A stretch of DNA of 8,407 bases. It comes from Desulfotomaculum sp. (GTDB taxonomy: Bacteria; Bacillota; Desulfotomaculia; Desulfotomaculales; Nap2-2B). Shown here one piece after another: positions 1-5,706 of the stretch. Location: the NCBI GenBank assembly GCA_003513005.1, contig DOTD01000064.1:1-8407 (forward strand), written 5' to 3'. Every line of letters starts with the position of its first letter. Position 1 is the first letter of the stretch. The translations under genes and the position numbers were made by a program. Under the pieces are notes generated by a model. It saw only the letters and a list, made by a program, of their open reading frames with translations. It made no database searches and had not been told where the DNA came from.

Positions 1-1
1 C

Positions 2-691
2 CGTTTGGCGGCACCGGACCGTGAAAGACAAACCCTTAACTGGATCCAAAAGCAGACTGCTCTGACAGAAATAATAGCTCTAAACAGGGTAGGTAAAACC
101 CTGGTCTACTCAATTGCCGATCAGTTGCTAAACCATAAGGAATTTATCGAAAAAAGCCACCTGGAAAAAGAATACGTAAAAGAATTCGAGCAAGCCAGGG
201 AACAATTTGAACCAATGATGACTAGCGCCGGCAATCAGGTATACTTGAAAAAATTACCCTGTGATGATGGCGCCCGTGTTCTGGCTCTCAGTGAGGAGAA
301 GAAACAAAAAGAAGAAGCCATGGACCGTTTGCAAGAAGATCGCTTCATTGAAGATCTCACCCGTTTGCAAAAATCAGTCCGAAAAAGAAACATTGTCAAA
401 TTACCAAAAGTTTCTCAAAAAACCGGTCGTTTAATGGAACGTTATCCGGCAGTAGCCAGGTACTATGATGTTAATATTGCTGAGAATGAAAACGAAGCCG
501 GTGATATCACCTGGAGTAAAAAGCCTCTTCGCCGGGAACGCTCATCTCTTACCGGTTGCTATGTCATTCAGACCAGTCATAAAGATCTCAGCGCCTGTGA
601 AATCTGGGAACTTTATCATACCTTAACCAAGGTTGAATATGCTTTCCGGAAGCAAGGGGACGTTCTTTTTGCTTCCCTGTTTAGGCCTTAA
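2..691 (+). pseudogene. IS1634-like (IS4 superfamily) transposase fragment, truncated at the 3' end
   Basis: The open frame runs in from the left edge, so the TTG at 5 is probably not a true start. The protein resembles the C-terminal half of IS1634-type DDE transposases. A stretch rich in Glu, Lys and Arg (about residues 75-130) precedes the recognisable segment LTGCYVIQTSHKDLS...EIWELYHTLTKVEYAFR (about 183-216), which in this family contains the conserved Tyr/Glu region near the catalytic Glu. In intact relatives the sequence then continues with roughly a hundred more residues beginning like 'LGLRP.FHQ'. Here it breaks off after YAFRK, reads about 12 unrelated codons and stops. Those last codons overlap the tail of the opposing Y1 transposase remnant, so the gene is broken and cannot give an active transposase. 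Family assignment is from memory of the conserved motif; whether the 5' part is intact cannot be seen. Confidence 0.8.
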
Positions 692-902
692 AAACCGTGT
701 TTTGATTTAATCCAATTACCCGGGCAATCTGCCGCTGTGTTACCCCTTCAATAATCTTGATCCGCCTGAGTATCTCATCGCGCTTTTGTTTCTCAATGGT
801 TTGCAATATTGTTACTGGCTCCCCATTTAACATAGCTTCAATCTCTGCTTTTACTTCACCGTCGGTTTTCCTTTGTTTGATTTCAGCATCGGTGTGACTC
901 CC
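681..902 (-). pseudogene. C-terminal remnant of a Y1 (IS200/REP-associated type) transposase
   Basis: A minus-strand frame that is open from 902 to a TAA at 681-683 encodes about 73 residues with no plausible start: a TAA lies immediately upstream and there is no N-terminal catalytic domain. The sequence ends KRDEILRRIKIIEGVTQRQIARVIGLNQNTVFKA, shown here only as a short motif: QRQIARVIGLNQ is a helix-turn-helix and 'VFKA' is the terminus. This tail is familiar from Y1 transposases of Peptococcaceae and relatives; the HUH and Tyr catalytic part is missing. It overlaps the IS1634-like fragment tail to tail by 11 bases. The stretch just beyond its stop (about 656-680, plus strand ggggacgttctttttgcttc) resembles the end of such an element, so the Y1 element probably landed in the IS1634-like gene and was later cut at about 902. 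Recognition is by motif memory only. Confidence 0.65.
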
Positions 903-922
903 TTAAATTTTTAATAGCGGAG

Positions 923-950
923 GCGAACATGAGCACATAGGCAGTTGACC
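923..950 (-). repeat. Left copy of a 28-bp inverted repeat flanking the nif block
   Basis: Read on the minus strand, this begins ggtcaactgcctatgtgctc and ends catgttcgc. It matches 26 of 28 positions of 5138-5165 read on the plus strand. It lies 33 bases beyond the nifB stop and 20 bases before the open frame of the Y1 transposase remnant. Translated on the minus strand in one frame it gives SLGRSTAYVLMFA, against TLERSTAYVLMFA at the other copy, so it may be a scrap of a coding region. Confidence 0.8.
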
Positions 951-983
951 TCCCTAATGAGAATACTTTCAGTATAGTTACCG

Positions 984-1892
984 TTATTGACAGCATACTT
1001 TGTTTACTGAAGAAAATTCAAAAGACCGGTCGTCGCCCAATAAACCAACGGCATCGGCTCTGCATTGCCGGCAATGATACATTTGCTGCAGGTCGGCTTG
1101 ACAGGCATTTCTTAACTTATTTAAGTCTTTCATGCTTATCTGAGGAAGGTTTGCAAAAGCGCTGCCTTCCGCAGGTATAAGCGGCATAATATTGGTTATG
1201 AATACCCCTAATTCCTTAACCTTCTTAACAATGTCCGGAATATGGCGATCATTGATGCTTTTAATTGCGACAATGTTTACTTTGATCGCTACCCCGCACC
1301 CGGCCAGATATTCTATTCCCGCCAGCTGGTTATTGATTAAGATTCCGGCTCCTTCAATTCCTTTGTATCTTTTTCCTTTATAATTGATAAATCTATAAAT
1401 TCTTTCCCCTATTTCCGGATCAAGACAATTTACTGTAACAGTCACATGTTTGATGCCCAGTTCAACAATTCGCGGGGCATATTCGGGCAATTTCAATCCG
1501 TTGGTGGATAAACAGAATATAACCTCCGGGTCCGTTTGCTTGATCAACTCAATAGTCTTCCTGGTATTTGTCCAGTTAGCCAATGCGTCTCCCGGCCCGG
1601 CTATGCCTGCCACACTCAGGTTCCCGATCTTTTCTTTCACAAATTTGTATTTTTGATGAGCAGATTCGGGCGACAGGATTTCGCTCGTTACACCGGGCCT
1701 GCTCTCGTGCAAACAATCATATTTTCTGTTGCAATAGTTGCAGTTTATATTACAATAGGGCGCTACGGGCAAATGCATTCTGGCAAACTTCAGGTGGGCA
1801 TTAAATGAAAAACAAGGATGCCTGCCGGTCTTATCCAGCGTATTTAACGGCAGCAGGCTGCTGTTTTGCTCTTGTGTATACGGACAGTTCAT
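984..1892 (-). CDS. nifB: NifB, radical SAM FeMo-co core synthase (stand-alone form)
   Basis: NifB fuses two [4Fe-4S] clusters with a SAM-derived carbide and a sulfur to make NifB-co, the 8Fe precursor of the nitrogenase cofactor. The radical SAM signature CNINCNYC (Cys47, 51, 54) is present, preceded by the NifB-specific HPCF (25-28) and followed by NRKYDC..ESRPGV. GIAGPGDALAN (96-106), HVTVTVN, NIMPLIP and a C-terminal CRQCRADAVGLLGDD also match the family; the extra conserved cysteines are of the kind that hold the substrate clusters. The protein is 302 aa and stops after this motif, so it lacks the NifX-like domain fused to many proteobacterial NifBs. The ATG at 1892 is chosen because GAGGTG lies 6 bases upstream; an in-frame GTG at 1901 sits inside that Shine-Dalgarno sequence. 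It starts 18 bases after the nifN stop, so the two are co-transcribed. No terminator is evident downstream. Confidence 0.95.
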   Translation of the reverse strand: MNCPYTQEQNSSLLPLNTLDKTGRHPCFSFNAHLKFARMHLPVAPYCNINCNYCNRKYDCLHESRPGVTSEILSPESAHQKYKFVKEKIGNLSVAGIAGPGDALANWTNTRKTIELIKQTDPEVIFCLSTNGLKLPEYAPRIVELGIKHVTVTVNCLDPEIGERIYRFINYKGKRYKGIEGAGILINNQLAGIEYLAGCGVAIKVNIVAIKSINDRHIPDIVKKVKELGVFITNIMPLIPAEGSAFANLPQISMKDLNKLRNACQADLQQMYHCRQCRADAVGLLGDDRSFEFSSVNKVCCQ

Positions 1893-1910
1893 TTTTCTCA
1901 CCTCAAATTT

Positions 1911-3305
1911 TCACAGCGGCAGTGATCCTTTTTCTGCAGTACCTTGATAGAATTGCTGATACATTGAGCTACGGTAATTTTTATATTTGTTTTCCAGCAG
2001 CGTATTAGTAACCCGGTCCAGGAACATGGTAGTGCCCACATATCCTACCGACAACAACCGCTGTCCTCCGACCCGGTCATGAATGGGGAAGCCGATTCTT
2101 ACCAGGGGAATACCTTCTCTTTCAGTCAAATACCTGCCGTCGGAATGACCAATGGCAATATTAGCTGCCATTTCTCTGCTTTTCTCCCTGATTTGCGAAA
2201 AATCAGCTTCATTTAAAATACAGGCTTCTTCCTGGTGCTGGCTAAGCAGGGTTTTTAACAGTCCGGTCAGTTTGCTGCTTTTGCTGCCTGTAGCCGCTAC
2301 TACCAGGGAGACACCGTTTTCCATACAGGTTTTAACAATGGCGTATACATTCTCCGGCTCGCCGAAAACGACACCCCTTCCCTGGAAATTATATTTATGA
2401 GAATCAATCATGCAATCCAGAAGTCTTCCCCTTTCATGTTCCAGGCTTTTAGGAACAGGATTATGAGTCAATTGCTCCAATAGGTTGATAAATAGATCCG
2501 TGTTCTCTATGCCCATGGGTATAGGTACGTTATGAAGGGGGACACCAAACTCAGTTTCCAGATATCTGCCCGGCGAGATACTGTCATCCACCGTCACGCC
2601 CATCTGGATTGTAGCCGCGGCCCCGGACATCCGGGTTATATCGGCCGGCTTTGTTCCCCCTTCGGGTATCTTTTTGTAAGGCCTTTCGAAAGGGCGGTCC
2701 AGCGTGTCGGAATAGTCAGGGAGCAGGACATAATCAGCCTTCATCAATTGCAGAATCCTCTTGATCTCCCTGATGTCGGCCGGGCTTAGATTGGGGACAA
2801 GGACATTAATTTTCGAATGTTTTTCCGTCCTTCGCACCAGTTTGGTTATGATATTTTTTACGGCCAGAAAATAGCCTTCAGTATGAGTTCCTCCGTAGCC
2901 GGGTGTGGATACAGTAACAACAGGTAAATTCTCCAGCCTTTTTTCTTTGAGATACTCTGAAGTAATCCGTTCTACATCCTCACCGATTGTGTCCGCCAGA
3001 CAGGTGGTAAGGACGCCGACAAATCCGGGTTTATACACCTTGATTAAATTATCAAGACCTCTTTTTAAACTGCCTTCCCCGCCGTAAACCGTTCCTTTTT
3101 CATTGAGCGAGGAAGAGGCTACGTCGATTGGCTCGTTGAAATGTTCCGCGATGTGCCTGCGCATATAAGTGCTGCAGCCCTGGGAACCGTGAATAATGAC
3201 CATGGACTGCTCTATACCCTTGAAGGGCAGGATGCCTCCCATGGGCATGCACATATTGCAGGGGTCTTCATTAACATTTTTGCAATAGGTAGTTTCTTTT
3301 TCCAT
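1911..3305 (-). CDS. nifN: NifN, FeMo-co scaffold subunit (NifK-like)
   Basis: NifN pairs with NifE in the NifEN scaffold, on which NifB-co is converted to FeMo-co before transfer to NifDK. The 464-aa protein is a nitrogenase component 1 (oxidoreductase) family member of the beta type. It has HGSQGCSTYMRRH around Cys44, TTCLADTIGED around Cys102, TPGYGGTHTEGY in the middle and RIGFPIHDRVGG (403-414) near the end. It is placed as NifN, not NifK, because it is encoded between nifE and nifB, a separate nifK remnant lies upstream, and it lacks NifK's longer N-terminus. It keeps Cys19 (CNMCMPMGG), Cys44 and Cys102, the positions of all three P-cluster-type cysteines of NifK, whereas well-studied NifN of Azotobacter keeps only one. 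Its ATG overlaps the end of nifE by 35 bases, with GGGAGG eight bases upstream inside nifE, suggesting translational coupling. Confidence 0.9.
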   Translation of the reverse strand: MEKETTYCKNVNEDPCNMCMPMGGILPFKGIEQSMVIIHGSQGCSTYMRRHIAEHFNEPIDVASSSLNEKGTVYGGEGSLKRGLDNLIKVYKPGFVGVLTTCLADTIGEDVERITSEYLKEKRLENLPVVTVSTPGYGGTHTEGYFLAVKNIITKLVRRTEKHSKINVLVPNLSPADIREIKRILQLMKADYVLLPDYSDTLDRPFERPYKKIPEGGTKPADITRMSGAAATIQMGVTVDDSISPGRYLETEFGVPLHNVPIPMGIENTDLFINLLEQLTHNPVPKSLEHERGRLLDCMIDSHKYNFQGRGVVFGEPENVYAIVKTCMENGVSLVVAATGSKSSKLTGLLKTLLSQHQEEACILNEADFSQIREKSREMAANIAIGHSDGRYLTEREGIPLVRIGFPIHDRVGGQRLLSVGYVGTTMFLDRVTNTLLENKYKNYRSSMYQQFYQGTAEKGSLPL

Positions 3306-4671
3306 AATAAACGCCTCCCGGACTATCTAAATAATCCCAGACCGGAGAGCAAACCGTGGAGTAAACTTCCCTGGCGAAATTAACCGCCCCGGTAAATCCA
3401 CTCAAGGGATGTTTCCGATCATGATTATGGTCAACAAAAGCGACACCCAGCTTGTAGGCCAGCGGCCTTTCCTTTACTCCTCCCACCAGGAGATGGGCCC
3501 CTTTTTCCATCATAAACTCTTCCAGTTCCGAAGGGTTTGCGTCGTCAAGTATGACTGTCCCGTCATCCACCAGGTCGTTGATTTTTTCATAATCTTCCCG
3601 CCGGCCTGTTTGAGTGCCGATCATGACCACCTCTATCCCTATCTCTTTAAACTGTTTAATCAGTGAAACTGCCTTGAATCCTCCACCTACATAGATAGCT
3701 GCCTTCTTGCCCTTCAATTTCTCCCGGTAGCGCCGGATTTCTGGCGCAATCCCGGCTACTTCGTTTTTAATAAGATTTTCGGTTTTGCGCATCATCTCTA
3801 CATCATGAAAAGCTCTGGCGATTTTTCTCAGAGATTCCGACGTATCTTCTATGCCCAGGAAAGACACGTTCAGATAGGGAATGCCGTACAGTTCCTCCAT
3901 TTTCTCGGCCAAATATGTCATTGAGCCGGCGCACTGTACTATATTGAAAGAAGCTCCGGCCGCAGTTTTTAATGTTGCGTATCTGGAATCCCCGGTAAAA
4001 GTCACGTTGACATCAATACCGATTTGCTTTAAATAGTTCTTGATAATCCAAACCTCGCCGGCAAGGTTATAGTCACCCAGATAATTAATGCTTTTGCTTT
4101 TTTGAATTCCTTTACTGCTTTCAGGTTCGATCAGGCGCATGAGCACATCGCAGGCGGCCCGGTATCCCGCTGCTTTATTACCTATGAAACCGCTGGATTG
4201 TACAGGAATCACCTTAATCTTGTGTTTTTGGGCGGCAGTTTTACAAACTGCTTCCAGGTCGTCGCCGATGACACCGATAATACAGGTTGAATAGACCAGC
4301 ACCAGTTCGGGGTTATATTTTTGAACCAATTCGTCGATTGCCCCGGCAAGCTTTTTCTCACCGCCGAAAATTATGTCCTGTTCTTTCAAATCGGTAGAAA
4401 AGCTGAACCGGTATAAATCGGAACCGCTGCTCAGGCTGCCCCGGATATCCCAGGTATAACTGGCGCAGCCGATAGGTCCGTGCACCAAGTGTACGGCGTC
4501 CGTGATTGGATTTAAAACAACCCTTGCCCCGCAATAAACACAGGCCCTCTGGCTGATACTGCCGGCAATGCTGTCGGCATCGCATTTCAATTGCTGCTTG
4601 TGCTTTCCTTTCGTGCAGATGAAGTTTTTTCTTTCTGCAATAGCAACGTCTGACGGTTGAGTCGCTTTCAT
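3271..4671 (-). CDS. nifE: NifE, FeMo-co scaffold subunit (NifD-like)
   Basis: NifE is the alpha-type half of the NifEN scaffold. From the ATG at 4671 the protein has 466 aa, a usual length. Cluster cysteines are visible at Cys44 (RACVYCGARVVLNPI), Cys69 (HLVHGPIGCASYTWD) and Cys130 (VYSTCIIGVIGDD). Cys247 in NIVQCAGSMTYL corresponds to the cofactor-binding Cys of NifD. The region aligned with the cofactor His of NifD reads DHNHDRKHPLSGF (414-426), with Asn416 at the NifE-typical place, which favours NifE over NifD. The open frame continues 31 codons further upstream to 4764, but that part reads through nifK in another frame. The ATG at 4671 has AAGGA about 10 bases before it and follows the nifK stop by 31 bases. 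It overlaps nifN by 35 bases. The gene appears intact despite its broken upstream neighbour. Confidence 0.93.
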   Translation of the reverse strand: MKATQPSDVAIAERKNFICTKGKHKQQLKCDADSIAGSISQRACVYCGARVVLNPITDAVHLVHGPIGCASYTWDIRGSLSSGSDLYRFSFSTDLKEQDIIFGGEKKLAGAIDELVQKYNPELVLVYSTCIIGVIGDDLEAVCKTAAQKHKIKVIPVQSSGFIGNKAAGYRAACDVLMRLIEPESSKGIQKSKSINYLGDYNLAGEVWIIKNYLKQIGIDVNVTFTGDSRYATLKTAAGASFNIVQCAGSMTYLAEKMEELYGIPYLNVSFLGIEDTSESLRKIARAFHDVEMMRKTENLIKNEVAGIAPEIRRYREKLKGKKAAIYVGGGFKAVSLIKQFKEIGIEVVMIGTQTGRREDYEKINDLVDDGTVILDDANPSELEEFMMEKGAHLLVGGVKERPLAYKLGVAFVDHNHDRKHPLSGFTGAVNFAREVYSTVCSPVWDYLDSPGGVYYGKRNYLLQKC

Positions 4672-4702
4672 AGCAAACACATCCTTATATATTTCGTATA
4701 AC

Positions 4703-5130
4703 TTACATAACCAATTCAAAATCCACATCTTCGGTGTCACGGTCCACTCTGTCCAGAAGAGCATTGCTGATCAATTCAGGCAGCCGCATGGCGCCCTTAT
4801 AGCCGACTACCGGAAGGTAAGGGTGCATGCTTCTGTCCAAAATGGGAAACCCGAAACGGACAAAGGGTATATCTTCCGCTTTGGCGATATATTTTCCGTA
4901 TGTATTGCCATTAATAAATCAACAGGTCCGTTCTTGATCCACTGGTGAAATTCGAAAAGATCACCGGCTGCTTCCACTCTTCCCTCAACACCGGCCTCCT
5001 CCAGCATGTTTGTTATTTCTTTCCCGAACATTCCCTGCAGGCCGCCGATCGATCCCTCCGGTGTGCCGGTCAGCACGTAAACAGGCTTCATCCCTATGCT
5101 TAAGACAAATTCAGTCAGCCTTAACTTACC
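4703..5130 (-). pseudogene. nifK: 3' fragment of nifK (nitrogenase MoFe protein beta subunit), frameshifted
   Basis: Only the last ~140 codons remain. The upstream part reads LTEFVLSIGMKPVYVLTGTPEG down to DLLMA, equivalent to the NifK stretch leading to 'P..ILTGT'. After about position 4909 homology moves to another frame, where GNTYGKYIAKAEDIPFVRFG, then FPILDRSMHPYLPVVGYKGA and finally DVDFELVM precede a TAA at 4703-4705. A one-base deletion just before the GGC at 4909-4907 explains the break. The gene is also missing its first ~300 codons: going upstream, NifK-like sequence fades near 5118, an in-frame TAA sits at 5133-5131, and the 28-bp repeat begins at 5138. The order nifK-nifE-nifN-nifB is the usual one in clostridial clusters. 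With both a frameshift and a 5' loss it cannot make a beta subunit. VnfK or AnfK origin is less likely but not excluded. Confidence 0.85.
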
Positions 5131-5137
5131 TTAGAAA

Positions 5138-5165
5138 GATCAACTGCCTACGTGCTCATGTTCGC
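5138..5165 (+). repeat. Right copy of the 28-bp inverted repeat flanking the nif block
   Basis: Plus-strand sequence beginning gatcaactgcctacgtgctc and ending catgttcgc, inverted relative to 923-950 with two mismatches. It lies within about 20 bases of the point where nifK homology ends, so it marks the truncation junction. Both copies read outward from the nif block. Bases 5166-5308 beyond it contain no ORF, repeat or RNA signal that I can support. Confidence 0.8.
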
Positions 5166-5308
5166 ACGCTTAAAATCGCACTAAAGCATTGACCTACCTT
5201 TTTTGATGAATTTTCATCCTTGCAACCGGCGCACTTTACGCGGCACGAATGTCTACCTAAACATTAAAAAGTTTATAGTATGCCTCGCCTGCATTAAACT
5301 TATGAAAC

Positions 5309-5355
5309 AAAAAACGCTCTCACGGCAGGATTTTCTTAGTCCTGCTTAGAGAGCG
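5309..5355 (-). terminator. Rho-independent terminator, bipartite stem
   Basis: On the minus strand CGCTCTC-taa-GCAGGA, a 9-base loop, TCCTGC-cgt-GAGAGCG, then TTTTTT. That gives 7 plus 6 base pairs separated by a symmetric 3-base internal loop, directly followed by six U residues. It would end the candidate ncRNA and any read-through from the feo operon before the nif remnant. Confidence 0.8.
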
Positions 5356-5390
5356 ACACAGCTCAATTCGTACGCCTTTGCGTTCCAAAT

Positions 5391-5431
5391 AAAAAAGCTC
5401 TTTAAGAAATAATATAGCTTTCTTAAAAAGC
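5391..5431 (-). terminator. A/U-rich hairpin with U6 tail, probable terminator or attenuator
   Basis: On the minus strand GCTTTTTAAGAAA pairs with TTTCTTAAAGAGC (13 bp with one G-U pair, about 9-base loop) and is followed by TTTTTT. The A/U richness makes it weaker than the second terminator 36 bases further on. Tandem U-tailed hairpins could be back-up termination or partial read-through control. Confidence 0.6.
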
Positions 5432-5478
5432 ACCACTGCCCTTTGGCACTACTTCGTACCTCTTATTTAATTGTAGTA

Positions 5479-5507
5479 ATTGTAATTGCTTTTTTATGCG
5501 CTGTCAA
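5479..5507 (-). promoter_or_regulatory. Near-consensus sigma-70/sigma-A promoter driving the candidate ncRNA
   Basis: Minus strand TTGACA at 5507-5502, a 17-base spacer, then TACAAT at 5484-5479: a perfect -35, one mismatch in the -10 and ideal spacing. Only 23 bases separate the -35 from the stop codon of the small ORF at 5531. No coding gene with a good start follows before the terminators. Confidence 0.7.
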
Positions 5508-5530
5508 TAGGTAATTCAAAATTATTACAA

Positions 5531-5629
5531 TTATTTTTTCAATAGCCTAGCAGTCAGGTTGACGCATTTTTCTTTCATCAAGCCGCATTGCATTTGTTCA
5601 ACTGAGTTTGTGATATTTAAGCCATTCAT
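5531..5629 (-). CDS. Small ORF of 32 codons downstream of feoB, unknown function
   Basis: The minus-strand ATG at 5629 is preceded by AAGGGAGG eight bases upstream, a strong ribosome binding site in an otherwise non-coding gap, and the frame runs to TAA at 5531-5533. The product begins MNGLNITNSVEQMQCGLMKE and ends CVNLTARLLKK. It has two cysteines seven residues apart, no membrane segment and a basic C-terminus. It starts 77 bases after the feoB stop and may be the last cistron of the feo transcript. A 5-bp hairpin (GCCGG-ttact-CCGGC, about 5652-5666) lies just before the ribosome binding site. It does not resemble FeoC, which is longer and winged-helix. I do not recognise it. The start signal is the main evidence; 32 codons could also be open by chance. 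Confidence 0.4.
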   Translation of the reverse strand: MNGLNITNSVEQMQCGLMKEKCVNLTARLLKK

Positions 5630-5706
5630 AACATTAACCTCCCTTCGCCGGAGTAACCGGCCTTGCCCGCTTCATTCACTCTCAAGATTCAATTGATATG
5701 TGCCGT

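Larger units (their letters stand above)
5309..5472 (-). ncRNA. Candidate small non-coding RNA, about 160 nt, own promoter and terminators
   Basis: A strong promoter at 5507-5479 would start transcription near 5472. The transcript would contain short GC-rich stem-loops, UGCC-AAAG-GGCA (about 5435-5450) and ACGC-AAAG-GCGU (about 5370-5385), then a 13-bp hairpin with a U6 tail (5391-5431), then a bipartite 13-bp hairpin with a U6 tail (5309-5355). The only reading frame with a ribosome-binding-like site (GTG, CCAAAGG...) is 8 codons, MPKGSGAF, ending within the first hairpin, so an attenuating leader peptide is an alternative reading. I could not match it to a known riboswitch, 6S RNA, SRP RNA or tmRNA from memory. 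It could also be the 5' leader of a gene lost in the rearrangement at 5138. The promoter and hairpins are seen; the RNA itself is inferred. Confidence 0.5.

Noticed and set aside
1192..1808. Plus-strand open frames of 60-90 codons across nifB (and similar ones across nifN, nifE and feoB)
   Set aside because: They lie antisense to strongly supported genes, lack ribosome binding sites and show no family features.
4672..4764. N-terminal extension of NifE to 4764
   Set aside because: These 31 codons overlap the end of nifK in another frame, include Trp-rich non-NifE sequence, and the ATG at 4671 has its own ribosome binding site.
4703..5137. A programmed excision element interrupting nifK, as in heterocystous cyanobacteria
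   Set aside because: No recombinase gene lies nearby, the 5' part of nifK is not seen, and a frameshift in the remaining part would persist after excision.
5257..5310. Minus-strand reading LFHKFNAGEAYYKLFNV followed by a stop, as the tail of a lost gene
   Set aside because: It begins inside the U-tail of a terminator, has no start or ribosome binding site, and matches no family I recognise.
5360..5385. The 'acgcaaagg' stretch (minus strand) as part of a c-di-GMP (GEMM) riboswitch
   Set aside because: Only a few bases resemble the GACGCAAAGCC motif; the partner GGCAAACC loop and the surrounding P2/P3 layout are missing.
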